Shown here piece after piece: positions 11,748 to 23,192 of a stretch of DNA of 64,000 bases (position 1 is its first letter; each line of letters starts with the position of its first letter). This DNA is from Gambelia wislizenii. Its lineage: Eukaryota; Chordata; Lepidosauria; Squamata; Crotaphytidae. The stretch covers positions 54,917,001 through 54,981,000 of the forward strand of contig JAUMIR010000003.1 of assembly GCA_030847615.1 (NCBI GenBank), given 5' to 3'. The notes under the pieces are model-generated. The model made no database searches. It had not been told where the DNA came from and saw only the letters and a list, made by a program, of their open reading frames with translations. Both the position numbers and the translations under genes were made by a program.

Positions 11748-12170
11748 TATGGACCATCGCCTCCCAAAAATAGTTCTCTACGGTGAACTCGCCATGGGTC
11801 AGCGTAAGAGGGGCACTCCAAAAAAGTGATACAAGGACTCCCTGAAACAACATCTCAGGCTGGGCCAAATTGATCACCAACTATGGTCCGCCCTGGCCTC
11901 ACATCGGGAGGCATGGAGACGCACTATCCACAATGTTGAAGCCTTATTTGAGAACTCATGCCGAACAAGTCTTGAAGAGAAATGACAATGCAGAAAGAAT
12001 CACAACCCAGAAACATCACCCAAGGAGACCTTCTGCTGTGCTTTCTGCAACCTGACTTGTTTATCTCAGATTGGCTTTTCTAGTCATCAGCGCACTTGCA
12101 GAAAGCGTGGGATGAGTCCTTCCTGAATCTTCATTTGTGAAGAAAAGCCAGAGAGAGAGAGAGAGAGAGA
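11748..12170 (+). mobile_element. RTE-type LINE, 5'-truncated 3' end
   Basis: The plus strand encodes the C-terminal end of a LINE polyprotein: a PKIVLYGEL-like start, a run similar to LRLGQIDHQLWSALASH, then a cysteine/histidine cluster of the form C-x2-C-x12-H-x3/4-C, like a C2H2 finger. It ends in an AG dinucleotide tail (12151-12170). Stops and frameshifts show decay. The same 3' end occurs at 40949, 51621 and 62929. The family resembles the LINEs behind proteins annotated as craniofacial development protein 2-like; the clade name RTE is inference. Confidence 0.75.
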
Positions 12171-13472
12171 TGATTTATAGAAGCAAGTATGCAATCTTTG
12201 GTATTTTCATACAGACATAACATTTATTTTTGTTTTAGATAACTAGAAAAATGAAAAATACAAAATCTAGAAAACTAAAGCTGCAATCTTACAAATATTT
12301 ACCTTGTAGTAAGTCTCACTGAATGTAGCTTAACTTCTACGTACACATATGTAGAATTGCACAGATCCCCCTAACCTCAGAGGAATTCTGAGTAAAATGC
12401 ATAGAATAATGATGGAAGTGCCATTGTTTTTTTCAGTTCATGCTTTGCAAATGGAATGTCTGATTGTTTGTACAAGATCTAGCCATGAGAAAAAGTTATC
12501 CATCCCATGGCACATGTTTGTTTCCAGAATACCTTTTTGAATTCAAAACATGTAAGCGGGGAAAAGTAATTGGGAACATATTCTTAACAGACCTAAAGTG
12601 CTACATTTTGCACGGCTAACTGTGTTGCCTTCAATTTTTTCATTTGTCTGACTTCCCTGCTATTTCTTAAGTCACCTCTGCCTGTTGCTCGATATTTCTT
12701 TGGTCTTGTTTTCTTCTTTATTTTTACTGGGAAGACTATCCCCCTTGGAGGCTCAAACTATGCAAAATGAGAGCTAATTAGAAGTTTGGGGGCATATTTT
12801 GTGGGGCTAATAAATGGTATAATTCCTCTGATGTGTTGTGTGGGCATCCTTTTCAATTAGTCAGTAAGACTCATGTGGTTTTACTGTAAAACCTCATAGC
12901 TAGAAGGCATCTTTTGACTTAAATATCTTCAGGAAAACCTGAGACAATAACTGGATGCCTATTTTTCTTTAAACCCACAGGCCCTGTCTTGAAAACAATT
13001 CATTCATCCTAAAACGATGACTACCCTGGTTACTCTTTGGGCAAACAGTATTTTCCTCCTCTATTGATGGCTAAATAACAGCCACTTTGGATTATGGGTA
13101 ATTTTCTTGTACCACAAGAAGCAAAAACAAACAAACAACAAGGATCCCAACAAAAACAACAAAATTGGATGAGGATTTGGGCACTTTTACAAAACTGTCG
13201 CTGATCCCTTGGCCAAGCTTAAAATTTGAAATAAGAAGAATCTTTCTTTTAAAAAAAAAAAAAAAAATCTGAAATATAAACTATGCAGAACAGGTACATG
13301 AAACACTCCAAAAACCCAGCTAACCATAGAACTATCGATTGGCTTTCTCCTTCCTTCTGTTACTATATTCTACTAACAAAACAGAGGGAAGCGTTATGAA
13401 GTAAAAGCATTATAATTAACTACCAGGCTTTTGTAGTATCTTAGCTACTTAGATTTGTGTATGTATGCATTA
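12171..13472. other. No gene seen
   Basis: AT-rich sequence with A tracts (about 13250-13267) and CAAA runs. No credible gene or repeat boundary found. Confidence 0.5.
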
Positions 13473-13545
13473 TGTAGTAATTCAGAGTATTTATACCCCA
13501 CTCTTCAGTCACAAAGGCTCTCAGAGTGGTTTACAAATTGTTAGC
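13473..13545 (-). mobile_element. SINE/LINE 3'-end fragment
   Basis: The minus strand reads GTAAACCACTCTGAGAGCC then a GGGGTATAAATACT stretch, the same 3' end seen in the SINEs at 55610 and 56424. Confidence 0.5.
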
Positions 13546-13606
13546 AATAGCACTTACTAACTTACTTTGTAAAGTTGTGTTAAGTAAAAGGCGATATAGG
13601 ATTTTG

Positions 13607-14990
13607 GCAAATAATAATTTTCAGTATATTAAAGGTGCAGTATCTTTGCCAGTTTCAAAACTTATGCCTAAACTGGATATCACAGGAAACTCAGAGCAGG
13701 AGCAAGATCAACACACTCCTCCTAACTGTGTGTGTGTGTATGCACTAAGGAATTTTTCAGATGGGAGGGGGGGAAACGCTTACAGAGCCCCTTTTCAGAC
13801 AGCCCCATCCTCCTCCATCCTCCTCCTGACCTCCCCCTGACCTCCCCCATGCTGCTGGTGTTGCTTTTTATTGATGGAGAACCTCTGTAAGTAAAACAGC
13901 CCAGTTCTTCTCCCAACCTCCTCAGGGTTTTTACCCCTGTCTGAAAAAAGTCCTAAGAAAAATATGGAACTGGAGGGTACAAGATACCAAGGATGGCATA
14001 TTTCAAAGGTGATGGCTGATGTCAAATATCATCCCCTAAGCTGAAGTAAACGGAGGTGCTAGGGTGCTGACTGTCTAAATCCAGAGTTTCTCCTTTTTCT
14101 CTAATGTTCTTCCATCCAATTGCAAAGCTGTCATTGCCACCACCATCATCCCTCTGACTGTACTGATTTGGCTGGGACAGTCTCAAAATAATTTGTTATC
14201 CCACTTTTTCGGGTGTTTTTAAAATGTCCCAATTTCTCTCTCCTCTTCCCATTTCCCCTCAGTTGTTTCTTCTCATTCTTTCCCTCCGCCACTGTCCTTA
14301 TCTTATTTCAGTTGCTCCAAACTGACCTTAAAATGCAAAAGTAGTTTTCACTCAATTCAGAGAGAGAAGAGAAGGCTGAATCTTGCCCTTCACAGTAGGC
14401 ACAGGCAAATGCAATCTGCTGCAGCCTCTCCTAGTTGTGTTTTCTTCCTCATTAGTAATTTTGTCAGCTTGACTTCACTTTGGTATTGTTTGGCCCATGT
14501 GTCCTGGTTTTTATCTGAAATGGTGGAGCATCTATTATCATCATCACCACCAGCAGCAGTAGCAGCAGCACCACCACACATGCATATACATTCTTCCTGT
14601 TACTTTTGTTTATCACCAGAATGAGGGAGGCTTTTTTTGAAAATGCTAATGAGCAAGAATCTATCTACATATAAAAGCCAGAATCCTGTATGGGAGTTAT
14701 GTCTTCATAAGTGGATTTACATATGCAGGGATTAGAAATGGCCAATTTCTTAATGTTTGTATCCAGTAGAGGACTGCTGCTACATTACTTTGCAGCAGAG
14801 CTGCCAAAAAGGCCAAACCACATTGTGCACTGATGCACATTAGGCACTCTTTCTGGTGTCCCAATATGCATCATTAATAATTTTCAGTGTATTAAAGGTG
14901 CTATGTCTTTGCCAGTTTCAAACGTTTCAAGAGACTCCTAAACTGGATATCACAGAAAGCTCAGAACAAGAGCAAGACCAACATGGACCT
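13607..14990. repeat. Dispersed direct repeat pair of about 115 bp
   Basis: 13607-13725 and 14868-14990 match in the same orientation. Shared landmarks are AATTTTCAGT, TATTAAAGGTGC, CTTTGCCAGTTTCAAA, AACTGGATATCACAG and GAGCAAGA. The spacer holds a serine/proline-type CT-rich stretch but no gene. I do not recognise the family; a duplicated segment or an unnamed repeat are both possible. Confidence 0.7.
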
Positions 14991-15064
14991 CTTAACTGTT
15001 AGAAGCAATAATCATAATTGTACAGTAATTATCCTTAAGTTCAAGGACTGGTGTGTTGTTTCAG

Positions 15065-15490
15065 TATATCACAGAGGCATAGGCTAGGAGCTGGCTTTGT
15101 ATGCTATCTAGTCCAAATCCCAGCTCAGTGCAGGAAATCCAGAGTTGAAGCACCCCCTCGTTGAGGACCTTTGACAAGGAAGCATCCATCACCTCGCTAG
15201 GTAATTTGTTCTACTGGTAACCTGCTGTTACCACTAAATGTTCCTCCTGATGTTCAACTCCTATCTATCCTCCTATAACTTAAAACCCTTAGAACAAATC
15301 CTGGCATATGAGGCAACATATCTTCTGTATGATAGTTCTAAATTATTTTATGAGCACTTATAATATGTTCTATTTTTGTACACAGTGTCATCTTCTCCAA
15401 CAAAGCATACTCACCAGTTCCCTCTGTACAAGTATAAGACTTCTTTTCCAACCCTGATGATCTTTGCTTCCCTTCTCTGAAAGATCCAAT
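15065..15490 (-). mobile_element. Old CR1-like LINE 3' end
   Basis: The plus strand has the antisense CR1 pattern: CTAGTCCAAATCCCAGCTC, then GCATCCATCACCTCGCTAGG, TAATTTGTTCTACTGGTAAC and GTTCCTCCTGATGTTCAAC. In CR1 this codes the end of ORF2. Highly decayed. Confidence 0.6.
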
Positions 15491-15514
15491 GTAAACAGCT
15501 AACATGGGGGCTAT

Positions 15515-15700
15515 AATAATAATAATAAAATTTATTTATACCCTGCCCCTCTATTAAAACAATTGGGGCGGCTTACAAAAATTAAAATACAATACAGATA
15601 AAAATCCCGAAACACCCCCCACCCCACCCTCCCCCATAAAAATATTAAACAAATATAAATTAAAAAGCAACTGATCTAAAATCACATTTAAAAACAATAA
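15515..15700 (-). mobile_element. L2-like LINE 3' end
   Basis: AATAATAATAAAATTTATTT followed by TACCCTGCCCCTCTA and GGGGCGGCTTACAAAAATTA is the antisense 3' end of the LINE family that also lies at 19561-21875. Confidence 0.7.
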
Positions 15701-16571
15701 ATACAATAAATAGCTGGCAGACTAAAAGAGGCCAGGATCCCCTGAGGCCGGGATCTAATTAGGATCAGAATTGGATCCAAGCAAGTAACAAAGAGTTAAA
15801 GCCTCATTCTCTAGGCAGGATCTTAATCAGGATCCTACCCTCATCCTATTTATACCTTAAAAATAATTAACCTAAGCATATTTAGTTTGGCCTTTCATTT
15901 TCAAATATGAATTTCTCCACACCACACTTTTCACTCACTGTTAAATAAATGAATTAATATTAATATGAGATCTCTAAAATATAAATTGGTATTTACAGGA
16001 AATGTGGGTTTGTTTTCTCCCCTTATTGTTATCAGACTGGCATTCAATGCAATCAAATGCACTACTTTAAAATTATAACTATATCAGACTGGAATAGTTA
16101 ATTATATGAATAATTGCATCCTGCCATTAGGATAATTGTAATTGGAAGTCTGAGCCACCACTTTCTAATTTTGTACATTTTTAAAGCAGTGCCTTCTATG
16201 TTTCAAACTATTAATCAGAACTATTAATCTGATTAATTTTTATAGGATATTTTAAAATAATAAAATATAATATGTAGACTTTTTAAAAAAAAAATCCAAA
16301 GCAGTGCAGAAGTTAAAAACAAAAGATGTTAAAAACTACATTAAAATAATCCAACTGTAACTGGAAATAAACAAAAATTCTGGAGAGGTAGCCAGTCCAG
16401 TTCTACTATGATTTGTTAGTTTTTATGGTGTCAATTTTTTTTTTTGATTTTGCTGAAAATAGCGCCAGTTTTTTCAAAAACCCACAAAACATCCAGTTCA
16501 AACTTACAATATATCAATGAGGTGTTGTTCCTTTTTTTTTTTTTACAGATTTTAATCCAATTGTGTTTTAT

Positions 16572-16745
16572 TATTTATTGTTGTTGTATGCTGTCAAGTC
16601 AGCTTCATCTTATGGTAGCCCTATGAATGAGAGACCTCCAAGAGACTCTGTTATGAACAGCTCTGCTCAGGTATTACAAACTTAACAGCTGTGGCTTCTT
16701 TCTAATTTGTTGGAATCCAGTTGGTTCCTTGCCGTGACAGTAGAA
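16572..16745 (-). mobile_element. LINE 3' end sharing the SINE tail
   Basis: GTTGTTGTATGCTGTCAAGT and CTTATGGTAGCCCTATGAAT are antisense to the tail of the 5S- and tRNA-headed SINEs. The sequence then continues past the SINE homology (GAGACCTCCAAGAGACTC, CTCTGCTCAGG). This could be a trace of the LINE that mobilised those SINEs. Family not named with certainty. Confidence 0.5.
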
Positions 16746-17124
16746 GTGCATGAGTGGATTCTCATGCCCCAGATAGCCCCAGCCACCTTCAATGCCTGCT
16801 CCATAGGACTAGAAAACTCCCCAGAGCAGATTTTTGAAGGACATGTATGGCAGAAATAATTATTTCTAGGGGATATACGAGTTCATTACAGTCTTAAAGA
16901 GAAGTGAAATCCCTCCTTTCTCTTAAAACTCAAAGGGCTCATGGTAAGTTTAATGTTTTTTTAAAAAGTACAGATAAAAAATCATGAAAACCATATTGAC
17001 TGTAAAGCCAAAGGCAAGATTTAATTAAATGGGAGTGCAATACCTCTGCATAAACATGTCCTCTTAAGGCTCAGTTGAGACTTAATTCAACAGTTGCTCA
17101 TCATCAGTTATTCTATGGCATGAC

Positions 17125-17640
17125 ACATGCCAGAAAATGGACAGGGAGATTGCAACTATGCTGGATCTCTTGAACCTCTTAGTCACTTTTAGTATTGTCA
17201 GACATGACATCCTTCTGGGGATGAGTAATTCTCTTCTTGGATGTTTGATTTCAGAGGGCAGTGTTGGGGATTACTGTTCTGTTTTATGGAGGCTGTGGTA
17301 CAGGATTCCTCTATGTTTTATTCTGATCAACCTGCTTTTCAACTTCTTAGAAAGATTATATGAGGATTTAGACTGAGGCATCACAAATGTGTTTATGACT
17401 TCCACCTCCAACTCTAATTTTCACTATTTTCATCTAATGCAGGTGAAACATGGACATAGATGGACAAGAGTCAATATATTGAGGTTCATTCCAGATAAGA
17501 CAGAGATACTGGTTGTTTATGATTTGTCTGTCTGCTTAAGAGACATTCTGGAGCAGGTTGCATTCCTCCTAAAGGATCAAGTTCACAGTTTGAGATGCAT
17601 TTAGGTTCATCGTTGTCACTAGAGGCACAGGTAACCTTAG
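17125..17640 (+). pseudogene. Decayed L2-like LINE reverse transcriptase fragment
   Basis: Two consecutive plus-strand open pieces resemble the palm region of L2/CR1-group reverse transcriptases: a VRHDILLGM-like segment, a GDYCSVLW stretch, a degenerate Q-G-S-x-L-S-P region (now IPLCFIL), then further on RVNILRFIPDKTEILVV and LLKDQVHSLR. Order and spacing fit the family. The catalytic Asp-Asp motif is not preserved in a readable frame. It is a relic without function. Confidence 0.6.
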
Positions 17641-19070
17641 GCAAATATAGCCAACTATGACACTACCTGGACAGAGATAGCTTTGAGAGTTCCAGCCTTT
17701 GCAAGTAGTTCCTCCTTTGTTTATTGGAGGGGGAAATTAAGTGTACACATTCTCCTCAGATTGGTTCTCCATTGCAAATATGAAGATTGTCCTGTTTCCA
17801 TTTCTTTGTTTTTCTCCAAACAGCATTGCCATCCTGTTGATTTTTATTAGGTTGGGAAGATTTTGTTTCTTGCAAGGAAATTCATGCATTTCCCCACATT
17901 TAAAAGGATGCATTTTTATAAGCATATTTAATGTACACATTATCCTCATCAACTCAAACATGCATATCAGTATTGTAGACAGATTTAGTCATTCATGTTT
18001 TTAAAGTATATATAAAGTTGTTGGTTTTTTATTTCTCTCAAATACTCTATAAGTTTCACAAGTGAGTGGGTTTTAGGAACAAGGTACACCTTATCTTGTA
18101 ATGAGTCTGGAGAAGTTTAAAATTGATACTTTCATTGAAAATTTCAAGCACAACAATTTTTTCTCCCACTCTATCCTGCATTGCAATGAACAAGAGATCT
18201 TGTAAATGTAGGAAATGTGTTTGCACTTTAGAGCATCAGCAGAAGTGTGGATAAGGCACTGTCTTCTGTAACAGAATTATCAAATTATAGATAAATGGTC
18301 ATATATGTATCAAGATATATAAACTTCAGTGCATTTATCTACAAATTTAGACTTCTCATGTCAAGAGAACAACCTTCTTATGGTCTGAGTAAGTAAAAAC
18401 AACCTTTAAATAAAATAAATTCCACTGCCTCATGCTGATTATATTTCCATTTTATTCAATTTTAAAATATTGAAGTTTATAGCCTATGAAGTTCCCATGG
18501 CACAGAGAAGAGGGTTTTAGCAAGTACACATCATTTTTTCATTTTCTTAATCTGATGGTATAGGTGGTCAATTCCAATTGCTGAGCTGGGCACCAGAGGA
18601 AGGGAATTTGCTGTTCAGCTGAATGCCAAGTTAAATAGACAGGGGATAAGTAAATTGAAAAATTGAATTTAATATGGTAAGTATTATCCAGCAGTTTATA
18701 TAATCTCAATGTTCCCAAGAGTTACATGCTATATCTGTATTGTATTTTGTTCCTGAAATAAATTGGTATGAACCAGAAAATATTAAAGGGCAGGTAGTAA
18801 CATTAGGCTTCAGTCTGGGGAAACAAAACTGAAGACCCTGAAAAGCATTGCAAGATAATATAGTAATTTGGAATGCCAGGGGGAAAAAACCAGATCATAA
18901 TTCCCAAAGGGAAAAAAAAAAGAAACAGAAAAGGATTGAGGCACACTAGAGACTAAAGGCTCACTTTTTATATTAGATAAGCAGAGAGGTTACAAATACC
19001 ACATGGTTATTTTTCATATCAGAACTGAGGAGATACCTTAGGATGAAGCTATCCTTTATTTTAAAGACAT
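17641..19070. other. No gene seen
   Basis: AT-rich sequence with small overlapping open frames on both strands and no recognisable product. Confidence 0.5.
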
Positions 19071-19560
19071 GGAGATTACCAGATTAAAGACATGGAGATT
19101 ACCCATTCTTTTCCCACTATATTTTAACACATAAGTATTCTGGCATAACAACATTTTTTATCACACACTGCTGTAATCATGAGAAAGAGACACCCCAGCA
19201 TTATTGGAGCATGACTGCTAGCGACGTTTACTTCCGCATTTGCGGGGGTGCATGATTTTGGCAGTTCTCAAAAGAAGATGCAAACACACTTAAAAGTCTA
19301 AAAACACCCAAATAAACAAACAAAATGAACACACAAACACTGAAATACACTTAAAAACTTTCCAGCAAAATGGGGAGGTTCATAAAAAGCACATCCCATA
19401 CCTAGTTTTCGCATTCTCACCCAGAAGTGTTTTGTTGGGGACCACCCATTGACAATGAAATCATTCCAGCCGAATGGGACACGGTTTTGCATACAAGCAG
19501 TACTGTGAAAAAACTGCAATGGGAGATGAATTAGTGGCTTCCACCCACCCATAAAAAAGA

Positions 19561-19568
19561 ATTCCTTC

Positions 19569-19610
<42 letters not shown>

Positions 19611-20440
19611 CCTACCCCTCTACAAAACGCAATTGTGGCAGCTTACATCAATTAAAATATACATCTCAGAGCCTCAATCCCACTCCCCCTTAAAATACAA
19701 TTAAATAATTCAGGAATTAAAACATACCTTTAAAAAATACAAAAAATAAAAATGAACAACAGATAGTGGCCGTAGTGAGGTCGGGACAAGCTAGATTTTC
19801 TTTTCTTTTTTGATGGCCAGGTACCTATTCAGGAAAGGCCTGCTGGAAGAGATCCATCTTAAGAACTTTTTAAAAGCTATTTAGGGTGGTGATATGATCG
19901 CTCTCATCTGGCAGGCCATTCCGTAATCTGGGAGCGATAGCCAAAAAGGCTGTCTGGGAAGCTGAAGAAAGCCTAGTTTTTAAAAGTTGTTACATGTTCC
20001 TCCCAGAGGACCGGAGTGCATGGGGAGGATTATATGCAAGGAGGCGGTCCCTAAGATAGGTTGGACCCAAGCCATTCAGGGCTTTAAAGGTGATAACCAA
20101 CACCTTGTACTGGGCCCAGAAACTAATGGGCAGCCAGTGGAGTGATCTTAAGATTGGTGTTATATGGTCTTTTCTGCATGTACCTGAGACCAGTCTGAAG
20201 GTAGCCCCATGTAGAGTACATTACAGAAATCAAGACGGGAGGTTACCAGAGCATGTACCATGGTCTCAAGATCCCCGACTTCCAGGAAAGGGCACAGCTG
20301 GCATATCAGCCAAAGCTGATAACAGGCACTGCTGACCGTTGCATTTACCTGATTCGTCATCTGGAGCAATGGGTCCAGGAGCACCCCCAGACTGCAAACA
20401 TAGTCCTTTGAGGAGAGTGTGACCCCATCCAGATTATGGA
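19561..20440 (-). mobile_element. L2-like LINE: C-terminal coding part and 3' UTR
   Basis: Reading the minus strand from 20440 down, the conceptual protein shows LDGVTLSSKDYVCSLGVLLD, then LVTSRLDFCNVLYMGLP, LHWLPISFWAQYKVL, TFKALNGLGPTYLRDRLL and an RLRNGLPDE block. This is the conserved C-terminal region after the RT domain in L2/CR1-group elements. It is followed by a UTR ending in a TAA/TTA array (19569-19610). Stops and frameshifts are present. Confidence 0.75.
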
Positions 20441-20800
20441 ATGGCCTGCTGAATGAGATCCATCATATCATCACTCTAAATAGCTTTTAAAAAGCTCTTA
20501 AGACAGATCTCTTCCGGCAGGCCTTTCCTGAATAAATACCCAGCCATAAAGAAAAAAGGAAATCTAGCTTGTCCCGATCTCGCCACTGTCAATTGTTTAT
20601 TTATATTTATTTTTATATATTTTTTGCGGTTTTTAAGTATGTTTTAATTCTTAAATTATTTAATTGTATTTTAAGGGGGGTGGGGGTGGGATTAAGGGTC
20701 TGGATATATATTTTAATTGTTGTAAGCCGCCCTGATTATGTTTTGTAGAGGGGCAGGATATAAATAAATTATTATTATTATTATTATTATTATTATTGGG
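20441..20800 (+). mobile_element. Reversed 3' end of the same LINE family
   Basis: The plus strand carries the coding end (WNGLLNEIHH, then FRQAFPE), a UTR with TTGTAAGCCGCCCTGATTAT and GAGGGGCAGGATATAAATAA, and an ATT array (20768-20797). It lies inverted inside the minus-strand LINE, replacing most of its RT core. Confidence 0.75.
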
Positions 20801-21875
20801 TCACACTACCCCGTTGATGCTCAGGCGAAGGTCATCAGCCAAGGCAACCATGGCAGTCTCAACTCCAAATCCCACCCTAAAGCCAGTTAGAAATGGATCT
20901 AGATAATTGGTTTCTTCGAAGACAGCTTGGAGTTGGAGAAGAACCGCCCTCTCATTCACCTTGCTCAAAAAAGGTAGTAAGGAGACTGGCCTATAGTTCA
21001 GAGGTCAAGGGAAGGTCTTTTTAGGAGCGATCTAACCGCTGCTTCCCTAAGGGATGCATTGATGATGTCTCTAAGGAACATCCTCAAGGCATCACCCCCC
21101 TGGACAGCCAGCCTGGACAGTGGTTTTAGTCACCTCCGCCCACGGATATTCCTGTTCTGTACTAAAGAGCGCATCGAGTATATGACCCACACAATGAGTG
21201 GGCCCATCAACCAATTGGGATAGGCCCATGTTTGTCATTGACTCCACGAATTCCCGAGCCGCACCTGATAAATTTGACAAACTGGTTTCAAGTGGGATGT
21301 TGAAATCACCCAGAACTAACAGTCTGGGAGACTCCAACAACAACTCCAAGACCAGTTGTGTCAGCTCAGTTAGGGAGTCCGTTAGACAATGGGGTGGATG
21401 GTGTATTAACAGAATCCCTAGACTCTCCCTGGTCTTCAGGCTCAGGTACATACACTCGAAGTGGACTGATTTCTGGACAGGTATCCTAGTCAAGGTAAGG
21501 TTATTTTTATGAACCAGAGCCACTCCGCCTCCTCGCCCACATCCCCTTAACTGCTCACTAACAGAGTACCCGGCTGACAGGGCCTGCGCCCAAGTTATGG
21601 TGCTGTTCTGTCCCAGCCAGGTCTCAGTGAAGCAAGCCAGGTCAGCATCCTCTTCCAAGAGAAAGTCATAAATAATGTGGGTCTTGTTTTTTACAGACCT
21701 GTCATTGCAGAGGAGCAAGGTAAGGTTATGCGGTATGGTTCGTATGCTCTCCGATCCATTCTGGTGCACAGAGTGAACTGAAGGTGGGATAGCTTTTAAA
21801 CATCTATCCCTCCTTCCTTTGTAACAAACTTTCACTCTGCTCCCGCCATACCTTTCGTTCTCCTGCACAACCTCA
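20801..21875 (-). mobile_element. L2-like LINE: endonuclease and start of RT
   Basis: The 5'-truncated front half of the LINE at 19561-20440. Downstream of the endonuclease frame, frames at about 21060-20805 give LLQLQAVFEETNYLDPFL and GFGVETAMVALADDLRLS, which fit the start of an L2-like reverse transcriptase. It then stops at the reversed segment. Confidence 0.7.
21092..21868 (-). pseudogene. L2-like LINE ORF2 endonuclease domain
   Basis: A 258-residue open frame. It contains hallmarks of an apurinic-type (EEP fold) LINE endonuclease: the SVKNKTHIIYDFLLEEDADL start, ACFTETWLG (catalytic Glu), GRGGGVALVHK, and LLVLGDFNIPLE (Asp and Asn of the GDFN motif) near residue 165-175. The domain nicks DNA to prime reverse transcription. 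The SDH motif near its end is missing, replaced by an unrelated VQAGCPGG end. The ATG at 21868 is only the first in frame; the real ORF began further upstream. A fragment inside a split element, so not functional. Family could be L2 or a close relative such as Vingi. Confidence 0.75.
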
Positions 21876-22084
21876 ATCCTTTATGGCAGCAGAATGAAAG
21901 AGGATGATGCCATGTGGTAGGAAAGACCTTTTGCGGTTTCCTGATGCCATTATAACACCATATTTGCCACTTCTGATATCTCCATAGTTGCCATGTGTTT
22001 TGTTCTTTTTACTCCAAATCAAGTGCAGAGGAGCCTGTCTTTCAAAACAAGTTGCTGGCATCTTGTGCAGTAATGATAATGTTT

Positions 22085-22520
22085 TAAGTCTGTCTTTGTC
22101 TGGATCAGAGTTCTGGATGTTACCTTCTCCTTCCTAATTCAGTTTGGTTGTATCACTTTGTGGCTAATTGTCTTTGCATTCCTTTTTACTTGCTAATATG
22201 TATGTAGTCTAACTGGGAGTATATGCTATATGTCTGTAACAGTTATATTAAAGTTTGCATCTGGTCTTTGCTATGAGAAAAATGGGATGTGTCCACTGCT
22301 GGTGTGAACTGGGAGTATGGCTGATGGATAACCAATGACTGTATAGCCCTCCAGATTTTATAAACTGTAATTTATTTTTACCTTATTGCTTTGTAGATAG
22401 GTTTCATTCTGAGCAATAATATTGTAGGGTCAGCTCTTTGGATTCCTGTACCAATAAAGTTTACTGTTTTAACTCTGAAACTGCTGGTTACTGAGCCTGA
22501 AGAAGCCACTACATCACAGT
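22085..22520 (+). other. LTR-like stretch, weakly supported
   Basis: Contains a CCAAT-like ACCAATGAC at about 22330, an AATAAA signal at about 22453, and a downstream run GTTACTGAGCCTGAAGAAGC. These resemble the end of an LTR, but I see no TG/CA ends with a matching target duplication. Confidence 0.25.
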
Positions 22521-22870
22521 CTTACACAATCACAATTCATTCTTACAGTTGCTGCACATGCAACACCACACTACCACTTCCATGTTGTTGGCTAGTAGGA
22601 GGAATGACCTGAGATGCACCAAGCTCTCTCCTTGTAGCTGTACATGGTGTGCCAGGAATCTGCTTTGCCACATCTCTTTTTGGTAATATAAATGGTAGAT
22701 TCATAAAGTCCAAATTGAACCCCAGCAAAGAACAAAAGTCCCTACCCCAGTTATGGTTTCAATTTTTTTTTAAAGGCTGCTATTTTTACTGTAATGTCTA
22801 ATTTGGCTCTAAGGAGTACCTGTGCAATGCCTGTGCAATGCCTGTGCAAGTAGCTCATTTGTGTTTCCCT

Positions 22871-23192
22871 TGTGTCAAAAGTGACGTTATAGCAACGCCA
22901 GGAGATCGCAAAAGGGTTCCCTTATCAAACAACATCGTTCTCCCCTTGTTATGTACTCATTATGCTGCCATTCTGCCGGCACTGCTTTATATTGATGGTA
23001 AAAGCCATCAATAGATTCCCCCCATTCTATTTCTGTCACCAATTTGACAGTGTGTGACAAGGTGCCCCTTACGCTGGCAAGATCCCAGCGTCAATGGGGG
23101 TGGGGGTCCCTGCCAGAACACTTCTGGGAGAGATTGGAACATCCAGGCAAGTGACAACCTTTTTATGACCCTCTCTGGGTTATTTGTACAAA
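22871..23192 (-). mobile_element. DNA transposon, family A, partial copy 5
   Basis: Begins TGTGTCAAAAGTGACG exactly where the terminal repeat should have been and runs to GGGTTATTTGTAC. It lacks both terminal repeats and about half its length, and abuts the L1 at 23193. Confidence 0.75.

Larger units (their letters stand above)
19071..21983 (+). mobile_element. DNA transposon, family A copy 6, split by a LINE
   Basis: The left part (19071-19560) starts GGAGATTACCAGA and carries the landmark GGGAGGTTCATAAAAAG and the CACCCAGAAGTGTT block. The right part (about 21876-21983) resumes with GCAGCAGAATGAAAG and ends TTCTGATATCTCC. The 2.3 kb between is a LINE insertion. The left end shows a 20-bp duplication of AAAGACATGGAGATTACC, so the exact start and target duplication are uncertain. 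Confidence 0.65.
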
